A program made the translations under genes and the position numbers. 64,000 nucleotides of DNA from Dendrophyllia cribrosa (lineage: Eukaryota > Cnidaria > Anthozoa > Scleractinia > Dendrophylliidae): positions 36,478,605-36,542,604 of the forward strand of contig JAJLRJ010000005.1 in NCBI GenBank assembly GCA_024195265.1. Reading direction: 5' to 3'. The notes under the pieces are model-generated. The model did not search any database, was not told the DNA's origin, and saw only the letters and a program-made list of their open reading frames with translations. Below, piece after piece: positions 30,451 to 40,754 of the stretch (the first letter of the stretch is position 1; every line of letters starts with the position of its first letter).

Positions 30451-33237
30451 ATGGATGCAGCCGATTCCTTGAGGGAATTGCGAGAACAGTTAGCTGCCAT
30501 ACAAGCCCAGCTGAAAATACAGCAGACCCAACAACAAAAGACTACCAGTGCTTTAGAACAAGTGCCAATTCCTGAATCCTCCAGTACGCATAGACCTGCT
30601 GCTTTCCATGGGTACGATTCCGAAGATGTCCACCGATGGTTAGACAAACTAGAGTACTACCTTAAATTAAGGCGAATAAACATTGCAAGCCCAACAGCGT
30701 TGGCCGAGTTAGTTCTAAATCTCGCCGGACCCACAGAAGATTTCTTGTATTCCCTCTCAGACGATCGCAAAGCAACGTTTGGTGATTTACGCGACGCCTT
30801 AAAAGAGCGGTTCTCCAATGATAATCAGAGCTGGATAACTTGGCAGGCCGTGTCCACTCGCCAGCAAGGAGCCGTGGAACCACTCGACGCTTACTTGACG
30901 GAATTAACCAATAAGTTCCGTCGCCTCAAAATCACCGACGCTGAGAAAATGCGTTATTTTGTACAAGAATTAAGAAGCGAAATTAGAAAAGCAGTCTTGC
31001 TGAAGCAGCCAAAATCCTTTCGTGAAGCCGAAGAGATGGCCGGGTTAGCTTGCTCAGTCGAAAACACGATGATCAACTCTCCTGAAACCAGCGTTGTCAC
31101 TCAATTGAACAATTTGTCGCAAACTGTAAGGTCCTTAATGGCAGCAGGTGCCAACACAAACACGCAAAACCCGCTCGGCGCTGATAGTAAACTGATGTCC
31201 ATAATCGAACAGAACAACGCGGTTCTTTCTGATCTAAACGCATCTATTAAAGGAACCCCAGGAGCGCCAAAAGTACAGTTCTCTTCCCCGTCAACTTCTG
31301 GTCAGTCCGCGATCGCAGCCCTTGGCAGTCCATACAGTGGAAATCAAGAAAACAGCGAAATCCAGCAGCTAAAGGACCTCTTGTTGGACAAAATCGAGTC
31401 GCAAAATCGCTACTTCGATGCTCGGATTCGTGGTCTGACACGACGCAACCAAGATCAGCCACGACAAAGGACAAGAGATGAAAGACCAGTGTGTTTTTAT
31501 TGTAATCGCGTTGGACATTTTCAAGCAAGCTGCCCTGATCGTAGAAACGCAGGCCCGCGACCACAAAATCCACCGCAATATCGTTGGCAAGGAAACAATC
31601 AACCCCCAAGTCCTGACTATAATCAACAGCGTCACGGAGAAAACGGCTTCACTGAAAACTATAACTCCTCATACGGAAGAGAGAATTATCACGAAGGCCC
31701 GCCAAGACAAGACCAGGCTGATCCACGCATAGCCGTTGTAGACGAAGGCTGGTACGATGAAGAATTTTGCGGAGCCTTACAGCCCTGTAAAGGTAAGGAA
31801 AGTTATCTGTGCCGTAGATCGCAGTTCAAACACAGTGAAAACAATGTAGTACGTACAACAAAGCCAAACCACGTGCAAAAGGTACAACACAGTCCAACAA
31901 ATTTACATAAGCCCACCACCGAGCAGCACGTCTTAGCGTCGCTTAGCAACCAGCAGCAACCGGAAATAGTCGAGCGTTCTACACAGGAAGTTGTGATTAG
32001 TGGTAACCAAGTAACCAACGAGCCTATAAGAGACCAGACGTACGATTTATCAAGTGTCCCGGAAGAAATAAAACCGATAGTAAATATTGTTCTCCGCGTA
32101 ATCAAACACCAGACCACAGACACCCCAGCCGTGAATAACGCCAACGAATATCAGCTCAAGAATTGCCAGTCCTCCCCAGGAAAAGATCTGGTGCGCGATT
32201 CCAATCAGGTAAAGCCAAAACAAAACAAACGATCTGCAGATCCTGAAACAGCTGCCACAGTAACAAGTGCCCCAAAGCAAATCCAACAAGGGCCACCGCA
32301 CGCAAGCGCACACCTCCAATCAAGTGACTTGACCACAACAGTTAAAATCGCTGGCCAAGAAGTTCAAACCCTCGTGGATACCGGTGGATGTTTCAGTTGC
32401 CTTGATGAACAATTCCTTAAGAAAACGTATGGCCAATCCCCACCCAAGATGACCGATGGCTTTTTACCGTCCGTCCAGACAGTAAGTGGAAACAGAATTC
32501 CAGTGTTAGGAATGATTTCAGTGCCTATTCAGCTTAACGGAAAGGAGTATTCCTGTAATTTTCATGTGATGCAAAACCTGACGTACAAAGCCATACTCGG
32601 TCGCGATTTCTTGCAACAAAACCAAGCCTTGATTGACTTAGAAAACCACAGCATCACTTTTAAGAGCTCCACCGACGTTAGAAAGAAACGAAAAAGTGCG
32701 ACATGTTCACCGGTTATGGGATCTTTCAGTCATCAAACACGGACCTCGACTTCTAAAGACACGAGATCAGTCACCGAAACGGATTCAGAGTCTCCCTCGT
32801 TAACGCCGAATCGCAAAACAGCCCCACGAAGTCAAAAGAAGAACGGACGGGTTTCCAGTCAGTTTCTATTGGCATTGATTTGCTTCGTTCTGTACCTACT
32901 CACAGCCTCGCGTACACCCATGCCGGAAAGCAACAAGCCCGTGGTTCAAGAGATATTTAAGTACCAAACTACAAAATCTCAGAGTCACAACATAGGTGTA
33001 TCTATTCCAGTTTACCGAAATGAAGATGAATCACAGCGATCAAGATTATTTCTCAAGCCTACTAAGGATTTGGTTGAAGTCCACAAAAGTTCAATAACTG
33101 CAGTTACAGGGACCAGTGTTGGTTTGACTCAAGAGAATAACGCCCCGCAAGATTTAAACCATGAAAGCCAGTTATCAGATGTTCAGGAATTACCCGAAGA
33201 AAATGCAGACTTAAAGACAGCGCCATTTTGTCAGTAA
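30451..33237 (+). CDS. Gag-protease polyprotein of the LTR element, with a hydrophobic segment and no polymerase
   Basis: The 928-residue product begins with a coiled-coil-like Gln-rich stretch, then a retrotransposon gag capsid-like domain (about residues 45-210). A CCHC zinc knuckle CFYCNRVGHFQASC follows (about residues 347-360). A retropepsin-like protease has the active site LVDTGG and the later ILGRDFL. After the protease comes a Ser/Arg-rich linker, a hydrophobic segment (FLLALICFVLYLLTA) and a 120-residue tail. In usual Gypsy-type elements the reverse transcriptase would follow the protease; here the frame simply ends. The frame is intact over 2.8 kb, which suggests recent activity or selection. 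Confidence 0.85.
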   Translation: MDAADSLRELREQLAAIQAQLKIQQTQQQKTTSALEQVPIPESSSTHRPAAFHGYDSEDVHRWLDKLEYYLKLRRINIASPTALAELVLNLAGPTEDFLYSLSDDRKATFGDLRDALKERFSNDNQSWITWQAVSTRQQGAVEPLDAYLTELTNKFRRLKITDAEKMRYFVQELRSEIRKAVLLKQPKSFREAEEMAGLACSVENTMINSPETSVVTQLNNLSQTVRSLMAAGANTNTQNPLGADSKLMSIIEQNNAVLSDLNASIKGTPGAPKVQFSSPSTSGQSAIAALGSPYSGNQENSEIQQLKDLLLDKIESQNRYFDARIRGLTRRNQDQPRQRTRDERPVCFYCNRVGHFQASCPDRRNAGPRPQNPPQYRWQGNNQPPSPDYNQQRHGENGFTENYNSSYGRENYHEGPPRQDQADPRIAVVDEGWYDEEFCGALQPCKGKESYLCRRSQFKHSENNVVRTTKPNHVQKVQHSPTNLHKPTTEQHVLASLSNQQQPEIVERSTQEVVISGNQVTNEPIRDQTYDLSSVPEEIKPIVNIVLRVIKHQTTDTPAVNNANEYQLKNCQSSPGKDLVRDSNQVKPKQNKRSADPETAATVTSAPKQIQQGPPHASAHLQSSDLTTTVKIAGQEVQTLVDTGGCFSCLDEQFLKKTYGQSPPKMTDGFLPSVQTVSGNRIPVLGMISVPIQLNGKEYSCNFHVMQNLTYKAILGRDFLQQNQALIDLENHSITFKSSTDVRKKRKSATCSPVMGSFSHQTRTSTSKDTRSVTETDSESPSLTPNRKTAPRSQKKNGRVSSQFLLALICFVLYLLTASRTPMPESNKPVVQEIFKYQTTKSQSHNIGVSIPVYRNEDESQRSRLFLKPTKDLVEVHKSSITAVTGTSVGLTQENNAPQDLNHESQLSDVQELPEENADLKTAPFCQ

Positions 33238-33510
33238 GACCCACAATAAACTTTAAAACCAGGAACATTGACAGATACAATTAAGTGATTATATAGGTGT
33301 AAGTTAAATATCGAGTAATCAGCGAAGTTTCAATAGATGAACTACATGCCTTAGAAGTTTAATAGCGATAATACATTTCAAGAGATAAGTAAGTTAGATT
33401 AATATTCCAGGTATAGCAAACAAAACAAAACAAAGAACCGAGATAGTTTCTTTAAGTCGCTCGATTCCAATTCATAGTATAGTTTTAAAATGCATGTTTT
33501 CTTTACATGT

Positions 33511-33623
33511 TTCATTCGACGAGGGTGTCGAAAATTAAGGTGCGGAATATATACATGTCACGACAGACTTTTCAGTGTTTGGCTTTCATTCGACGAGGAC
33601 GTCGAAAATTAAGGTGAGGAATA
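33511..33623 (+). repeat. Duplicated purine-tract region before the 3' LTR
   Basis: The sequence TTCATTCGACGAGG..GTCGAAAATTAAGGTG occurs at about 33511-33550 and again at 33584-33623, the second copy ending at the LTR. The first copy is followed by a diverged start-of-LTR-like stretch (ATGTCACGACAGACTTTT), so one priming region has been duplicated. Confidence 0.7.
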
Positions 33624-34428
33624 TGTGACGGGAGACTTTTCCAATATTCTTAAAACAGTCAAAAGTAAAGTTTGTTTAAAATATTACATAAGCCAAAAGC
33701 ATAGTCTAGTAAACAATAGTTCCCTTATGATGTCTTTAAACTGAAACGTGTACATTCGTACAGCTGGCAAACCTCCGCCACGTGCGTTTTCAATAGCGTA
33801 GTTTTATGAAAAGAATATTTAAGTAGTTATGTCCTTTCACTCATCGGAAAGAGTCCAGTGTTCCTTTGTCCTTAAGGGTTACGGAAGCAAAGTCCTTCTG
33901 CTCTCGTAAATTTTTAATGTAGTTCCTTTTCATAGGGAGTGTTCAAGGTTGTCACTCAACTTTGGTAACAATATAGAACGCTACGTGTCCTAGAATTTTA
34001 AATAGATCTTTTGTCCTCGTGAGCAGAAACGCGTACACGTTGAGGTACTTTAACAATAGAGAAACATGTGCCTTTGTTCCCTCTGCACTATATTAGTAAG
34101 TCATTTTGTAAACATTAGTCGGTTGACATCAAGGTGAACATCAAGGTGAACTTCGAGGTTAAGGTCAAGGTGAGAGTCAGAGACGAATAAACCTATGCTG
34201 GCCGACGTCTGTTGTATTTGCTGAGTCCTAAGAAGTCCTTGCTAGTAGGTCCCCGTGTACCGAGGTTGTGACGAGCCTTTTCTCCGCTGCAAGCGTGGTC
34301 GCTCAAGAGCTAAGTTTCCCCGCGTAAAGTCATTTTCACTCAAGAAGTATCGTTCAAGTTTACAGTTTCCCTTTCGCGCCAAAGTAGGAAAAACTTTATC
34401 GCCCCATTGGCGAAAACGTATCGTCACA
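33624..34428 (+). repeat. 3' LTR
   Basis: This LTR is 805 bp. Its first part is nearly identical to the 5' LTR, but the final roughly 260 bp after AAGGTCAAGGT are only loosely similar, with substitutions and indels. It carries the same AATAAA signal. Confidence 0.9.
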
Positions 34429-34603
34429 CTTTGCCCCCTTCACCATAACTTCATGGACCCCACCGAAATGTGGGGCCCCTGGGAGGTTAAAATTCCACTT
34501 GATTCCCTTCTGCGCAGTTGTTCGTTGAATCCTATTCTTGTCTAGTTGGTTCACGAGTTCCTTGAGTTCGTTGACCGCTCCAACAAAGTTAGTGCCATTA
34601 TCA
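34429..34603 (-). pseudogene. BEL/Pao integrase core fragment (5' half of the split copy)
   Basis: The minus strand reads SDNGTNFVGA and GAPHFGGVHE, the second acidic and glutamate-side signatures of a BEL integrase core. The frame runs to the LTR insertion point and resumes at 28742. To the right, homology stops at about 34603, so the upstream polymerase part of this BEL copy is missing. Confidence 0.85.
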
Positions 34604-36218
34604 CTACTCTATTATTGCAGGGAAATAACGACTGTGATTTGAAACGGTTTTCTCCGCTATAAAACACAGCAAAACATCAAAGTGTCTCCGAGCTGACGTG
34701 ACATTCGGCCGTGTAGCCGCGCAAAAAACAAAGCCTCGCCTTGGTTTCAAAATTGCTAAGATCCCGGATGTTGTGGGCGTCATACGTGCATGCGAGTTAG
34801 TCTTGCGCGACGCTCCGACCGACACACATGTCACGGACGCGCACCCACGAAACATTCCGCTAGCCATGACGGTCCATGACCATGAAAAATGACGGGCATA
34901 GGTTCTATGAGTATGGGGCTCCGCAGCGGGCCGACGGCCCGCGAGAGCTCCGCTAGAAAGGCATGTACTGATACGATACAAAACCTACAGTTTAGGGGAA
35001 AGTCGGCAGCGCCGTGAACTAAGTACAAATCATAAGCCGTAAACATGTCAACCGTAAAAGGCTGGAAGCTGAAATGCAAGCTCCACGCCCGCAATTTGCT
35101 CTCCAGATTCAGGCCAGCGCCTCCTTTCAGATGGATGAAAACCAAAAAGCCTACACATAATTACTGTTAATCTTTACCTATCATGAATAGATACCAATGC
35201 TCTATACGCAATCAACAAAACTTCGTACGAACAGCTAACATTTGTCCATGGAAAGAATCTGTTAAAACCAAATAGCGAATTAGTGTTCGCCCATGTTCCA
35301 ATGCTTTTTTACCGCTGAACAACTTGTAACCCACTATGAAAATGAAAAATCTTTTGGAAATGATGAGCCAAAAATGAGAGAAGGACCAGAATGGTACGAC
35401 TAATGTGGCAACGGAGAATAATAATTGGACACAATTCAATATTCAAAAACAAAACACGGGTTGGAGGTCGAGGCTTCAAGGTCGATGTCAATAAAAAACA
35501 AGACTCTCAAGATGTCTCAGAACTGACTGTTCAAAACCACTACCGTACACAAATTCGAATAAGCGCCCACCCTGAAAGCCCAAAAAAATAATAAGCGCCC
35601 ACCTTCGAATAAGTGCCCACCCCCAACCTCCCGTAAGCGGACACGGACACCTTTTCGGGGTCCACAGGGTCGAAAATAACCTCCCGTAAGCGGCAGTAAA
35701 CGATTTCAAGAAACTGATTTCTAACAAAATAGGTGCAGTTTTAATGGTTTAAATTGTACTTGACCCTGAAACAGAAGCTAAGTGTGAGTCTGAACAGTAC
35801 AGTTTATACATGAAGGTAACCGAATCATTTCGATTCCAAGGTTACGGATAAGAGACTTAAGATCAGGGAACCGCGAAAGCAGACACTCATCGATAGTTTC
35901 GTGAGCTTGTCTGTGTTCCATATTTTTCCTTTAGCTGCATGTGTCACTACAGGGATTTAAAAAACAAACAAAAAGTAAAACTTTCAACACTGGCTTTCAT
36001 AGTTCCAGGATACTTGAATTTTCCTTATCTTCATAAATGACTCCCAAAATACACGCTACCTCAGGAAACAAATTAAATCCATGTCATCAATGTAACGATT
36101 GCACATGGATGGCGACTGAAAGACAAGAATTGAACTTAAACACAACAGTAAACTTTGCTTGGCCCATATGCCATGAAACCTGGAAAGCATGCTCGCAATT
36201 ACCCTTAAGTCTAAGAAA
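34604..36218. other. Repeat-derived intergenic sequence
   Basis: The segment 35355-35640 is a repeat with a second copy at 50008-50300 (shared phrases GGTACGACTAATGTGGCAAC and ACACGGGTTGGAGG). It includes TTCGAATAAGCGCCCACC, part of a mariner-like MITE. I recognise no gene in 34604-35350 or 35650-36218. Confidence 0.55.
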
Positions 36219-36227
36219 GTTCACAAC

Positions 36228-36674
36228 CCGGGGGGGGGGGGTTAGTGGGTGGTACTAAACAAAGTTATGTATCGGGATGCTCTGTCCCGAGGTCCAAACC
36301 CTTACCCTTTCATATACCATTTTTTTTATAGAAGGCGCCCCTTTCATATACCTTTCATTAAAAATGGTACTTCTTTCACATAGCCTTTCAGGGGCCCATC
36401 ATTGATGGGCTCCTGGCCTTTACGTGCATCTTTTTGATATATTTTGAAAGGCCCTTTTTATAATACTTAAATGGCAGTTTTCCCTACCTTTTTTATGCTT
36501 CAAGTCGTCGTTTTGCTACCCTTTCCTATTCTTCGTGAAATCCGTACCCTTTTTTTTTATACTTCAACTCGTGAAATCCCGACCCTTTCATATACCTCCA
36601 GCCTCAAAAAGGAACCCCTTTCGGGCGGTGCATCCCCGTATAGTCCATTATAGGGAGTACCCCCCTCCCCCCCG
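36228..36674. mobile_element. Poly-G/C-capped element with an 8-9 bp duplication
   Basis: It starts CCGGGGGGGGGG and ends CCCCCTCCCCCCCGG. GTTCACAAC flanks it directly (36219-36227, 36675-36683, one G shared with the end). The interior holds CTTACCCTTTCATATACC repeats on one side and GAAATCCCGACCCTTTCATA on the other. A longer relative with the same order of phrases is at 40755-41966. Confidence 0.8.
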
Positions 36675-36683
36675 GTTCACAAC

Positions 36684-36971
36684 GTCTAAGGCCTCCGGTT
36701 GAATACAATTTCTAGTTACAAATATATCAGTGCATTACAATTGAAATAATATATTTTGTTGGAAAATGATCAAAATGTGGGCTTTGATCACCTACATGGC
36801 CTATTAAAACTTAATGTTACCCATGTGCCAGAGACTTTGTTTTCTAAATATTTCATAGGGTAAAAATCAAACCTCCTCAGTACTTTTTATAATGGTGGTG
36901 TTTAAAAGCTTGTCACTTTTTTTCAATAACTTTATTTATAACTAAACTAATAACTTTATTTAACTTGATAA
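36684..36971. other. Short unassigned stretch
   Basis: AT-rich sequence between the capped element and the hAT transposon. No feature is supported. Confidence 0.4.
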
Positions 36972-39902
36972 CAGGGTCCGAAATTAACTTTTGAAGTAGA
37001 TTGCCCATTGGACAACCATCTTTTCAGATCTAGGCGTCCAAGGTGAAATCTAGTCGCCAAACATTGAAAGCAATAATTATGCGGATTGTCATGACCGACA
37101 CTTGGTACCATAGTATTGGAAAATGCTTGTATGAAGTCTTTGGCTGGATTACAGTTAATAAAATTGTAGTTAAGTTAGTCAGTAATACATTACATATTAT
37201 TTTTTATGAAGAACTAAATAAAATGAGATTGACATACAATCATTGTAATGTGTGTACTCAATGACTCAATGTCCACTCCATAAATAATATTGTCACTCTG
37301 AATTGTCATCGTCATCATGCATCATCATCATCCTCATCATCGCTGTCCTCAACCTCATGTACAGTGGCGTTCATTTGCCTCTGACGTGGGCCATGAGGTT
37401 GGACATTGGGACGTCTTGCCCTTGTCCCCGCATTCCACCAAAGAAGAACTCCTGGTATTGGATCAAAATCTGCAATCTTGTCTAGTCCTGGTCCACATAG
37501 CTTGATGCGCATTAAGTCACTCAGTCTTGGTGTGGAAAGATTTGCTCTCCAATCAGTCTTAACACGTGCCATCAAGGAGAATCCTCTCTCACATTCAGCA
37601 GTGTGGACTGGGATAAGAAGAACAATCTTAATGAACTTTACAATGTTCCTGAACTCATCTTGATCTTCAAGGATAATTCGTTGCCAAAGGTCAAGGTAAG
37701 ACAATGCTGGATCAATGGAAACTCTTCTGGCCACATGAATTTTGATTTCTTGCCACTCCAGTGTTACAGAAGGAATTTCACATTCCATTCTGTTCAGCAG
37801 ATCTTCATAATGATTTGTTAAGACTTGCAGCTTGTCATTTCCATAGAGAAGAAGTTGGTCTCTGTGCAATGGCCAGTCTCTGAAATCAAAAATGCGCATT
37901 GCTTTCAGAATATCGTCACTCTCAAATGACTGGAAGCGCCTCTGGATGTGAGTTAAGCAGGACTGGAGTACTGCCCTTTTGTCAATCTGAGCCTGTTGTA
38001 AACCTCCTGGTCTGTTAGATAGCTCTTTGCCTTTGTAAAGAGTCCCATCACCAACATGCTCCATGAATTTTCTTTCCACAGGACCAGGTGTAGTTTGAAG
38101 TGATCTGAGAGCTTCAAGGGTGGCTTCAAGTTTCCTTGTAACGTTTTCTACTGATGTGTCATTCTTCTGGAATTCTAAAGACATTCTGGCCAAGATCTTG
38201 TAGAGATCCATGAGAAAATGGAAAAAGTATGCACAACGAAATTGTAGCAGTTTCTTAACAAAACCACTTGCTTTTGCTTTTGCATCTTTGGATTGCCCAT
38301 CAATAGCAACTTGCTCCAGGTGTGTTACCAGGCATGGCCAATCTCTAGAGACTGCAGTAAGTCCTTTCTCATGGTGAGAAATCCATCTTGTGCCATATAC
38401 ATTGCATGGTTTGAGAACTTTAATTCCAGCAGCAACTCCACTTTCTTTGAGGTTAGTCCAGTTTAGTGGAGAATTGTGGTAAAACTTATAAAGGCCTAAC
38501 AGTAGCTCTTCCACAGTAGCAAGGTAGGCAACCTGTTTGATAGTGTCTTTAATGCCAAGTTCCAACCGGTGTGCAACACAGTGTATGGATACAAGGTGTG
38601 GAACGTCTCTCTTAATTAGAGCAGACACACCACCTCGCTGTCCCATCATTACAGATGCTCCATCTGCACCAAATCCAACTGTTTTCTGGCACCACTGGTT
38701 ATGCTCCAGATTCAGTTCCTCATTAAATGCTTTGTCCACAGCTTTTAGTATTCCTTCAGCATTTGATCTCTCAAGGGCCTGCAGTGAAAAGTACTTTGTC
38801 ACCGGCCTGCCATTCTCCAGTAGTCTGAGATACATTATTTCTTCATCTATCACAGATGCATCAGTTGAAGAATCTATCAACAATGAAAACAAATCTGATG
38901 ACTTGACAAGCTTTGACAAGTCGGCCTTATACGCCTCGGCAATAAAATGAACAAATTGTGCAGCTTGTTTATCATTGCGATAGGTTAATCCAAATTCAAC
39001 ACTCATGGACTCCATAAGGTTAACAAGTCCACATAAATCAGAGAAAGGCCTTTCGGCCTGCGCAATGTAATATGCTGTCTTAAAGAGCTTTGAAATTTTC
39101 TCAGTTATCTTTTTCCATGCGAAGGATACAAGATTCCATTGGCCTTTGCTCTGGTCTTTGACTTCGAACAAGATTTTTTTCCACAGCTAACTTGTGCGTT
39201 GCACTTTCTTCATGTTTCTTGAGCGTTTCAAGTCGAAATGTTGTACACCCCTCCTTTGTAGCCAATGCACTTCGCTCTTCTCGCCCTCCTCCAGTGTTAT
39301 AATCTATGCAATAAGAACAAGTCATTGACTTTGTATCCTCAGAATATTTTAGCCACGGTCGGACGCTTTGCCATTGTGTTTGAAATTTACGAACTCGTGA
39401 GCTTTGTTGAGTTTCCGCCTCTGGTTCTGTTCGAGTTTTCTTGCTTGTTGACACTTGTGAATCTCCAGACCCTCTTTCAACATCAGATGCATCTTTTCGC
39501 TTCCTTTGAGTTTCGCCCTCCTTGTTTTTAAAATACCGGAACAAACTGTTCTGCTTCATAGAATCCGCCATTTTGAAGAGCACATGGCATGCATCCGGGA
39601 ATTTCTAGGAGTGTGGGTGTGACCACTCAGCGGTAAACCGCAAAACAAAATGGCGGAGAATACGAATGTTCGTGTATGAATCATTACAAATGTATTGGTT
39701 ATTATTAATTGTACTGTTTATCATGCTAAAATCTTGATCCAAGATTATAATTTTGTTGGTCTTTTAACAACTGTCCCTATCTTCAAGAAGCTGGCAGCTT
39801 GAATGATGGTCGTCCAATGGGCAACCATGTTCTACAATTTGGTCGTCAGTGTTAAATTCTGGTCGTCTCTGACGACTGGACGACCGTAAATTTCGAACCC
39901 TG
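36972..39902 (-). mobile_element. hAT DNA transposon with a transposase gene
   Basis: The ends CAGGGTCCGAAATTAA (36972) and TAAATTTCGAACCCTG (39902) are matching inverted repeats; subterminal copies of TCGTC/GACGACC motifs lie inside. The transposase gene reads from right to left. The bases just outside differ (GATAA versus TAAAC), so no target duplication is visible; one flank has probably been rearranged. Its right end abuts the end of a Gypsy pol gene. Confidence 0.85.
37315..39583 (-). pseudogene. hAT transposase, one frameshift from intact
   Basis: Two overlapping frames make up one transposase. The first (39583-39101) carries a nuclear-signal-like basic region and a BED/TTF-type zinc finger (CSYC followed by HEESATH). 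The second (618 residues from about 39171 to 37315) carries the RNase H-like fold with LLIDSSTDAS (Asp near 100), GADGASVMMG (Asp near 170), HCVAHRLEL, and the hAT C-terminal dimerisation block with ECERGFS (Glu near 526) and TPRLSDLMRIKL. It ends in an acidic tail. The frame changes at a run of seven A around 39176-39182, where one base gained or lost would join the frames. The enzyme would cut and join transposon ends in the nucleus. The break may be real or a homopolymer sequencing error. Confidence 0.85.
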
Positions 39903-39909
39903 TAAACGC

Positions 39910-40754
39910 CTAAGTAAGAGCATAGTCCTGGAAACGCTTGGGCGCTTGACGGATGCGTTGAGATCTCCTTGGTACTTTGACAGGACTTGCAGGCACTTGC
40001 GATGCGGTTCGTGTTTCTGGAGGCGGTTGATCGCGTGTCTCCAAACGCGCATCTTCGCGTATTTCCGGTTGTGGCTGCTCGCGCGTTAACTCGCGCGTCT
40101 CTGGTGCTGGCGGCACGGGTGTCTCCTCGCATGTCTCTGTGACGTGATCATCTTCCACTCTCACTTTCCCGGGAGGAGGTTCGTTGGTCTTTCGAAGGTG
40201 AACTCTGTTCCTGCGGAGGATCCCGTGCGGAAGCTCAACCTCGTAGGCTCTGTTGTCTAAACGACTCTTGACGAAACCCTTTTTCCACTCCTTCTTTCCA
40301 GTCTGGAACGGCTTGACTCTTACAGTGTCTCCTGGCTCTACCGATTCCAGATCACGGGCGCTTCTGTTGTAGTAGCGAGCTTGCTGTTGCTGGCGTAAGC
40401 GGAGCTTGCTATGGGTTACATCTTCATCAGGTACGGACGGTTTGAGTAAGCTCGAGGACATCGGCAAAAGACTCCTGGTTCTTCTGTTGAGTAGTCGCTG
40501 GGCCGGACTAATTTGCATCTCGCTGGCGGTGTATTTCTATGGTCTAATAAGGCAAGAAATGTGTCTGAGCCAGCCTTGTTACACTTCAGAAGAATTTTCT
40601 TGGCTTCTTTCACTGCACTTTCCGCTTTGCCATTCGATTGACTGTGATAGGGACTGCTGGTCCGGTGCTCGAAATCCCACTCTTTGGAGAACTTTAGGAA
40701 GTCACGCGAAACAAACTGCGGTCCGTTATCGGTGACGAGCTGCTCAGGAATACC
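39910..40754 (-). pseudogene. Gypsy integrase, second half of the core and C-terminal region
   Basis: The frame restarts at GIPEQLVTDNGPQFVS (second catalytic Asp) and SPYHSQSNGKAESAV (catalytic Glu). A frameshift near 40518 leads to a frame with SPAQRLLNRRTRS, a GDTVRVKPF chromodomain-like/SH3-like part, and a tail that ends RFQDYALT. The tail is rich in Arg/Glu/Pro repeats. The stop lies only a few bases from the hAT right end. Confidence 0.88.

Larger units (their letters stand above)
28743..34428 (+). mobile_element. Complete LTR retrotransposon with gag and protease only, CTTT target duplication
   Basis: The two LTRs start TGTGACGGGAG and end ATCGTCACA. The 4-bp sequence CTTT lies directly outside each end (28739-28742, 34429-34432). 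The internal region encodes a gag-like region, a CCHC knuckle and an aspartic protease, but no reverse transcriptase, RNase H or integrase, so it must depend on enzymes from another element. It sits inside a BEL/Pao integrase gene, which reads through cleanly if the insertion is set aside. A purine-rich tract (AAAATTAAGGTGAGGAATA) precedes the 3' LTR. Confidence 0.9.

Noticed and set aside
31247..32338. Several minus-strand ORFs of 60-120 codons
   Set aside because: They are antisense to the intact gag-protease frame of the LTR element.
34604..34981. A 125-codon minus-strand ORF following the BEL fragment
   Set aside because: It begins where BEL homology ends, has no known domain, and overlaps another ORF (34831-35145) in a different frame.
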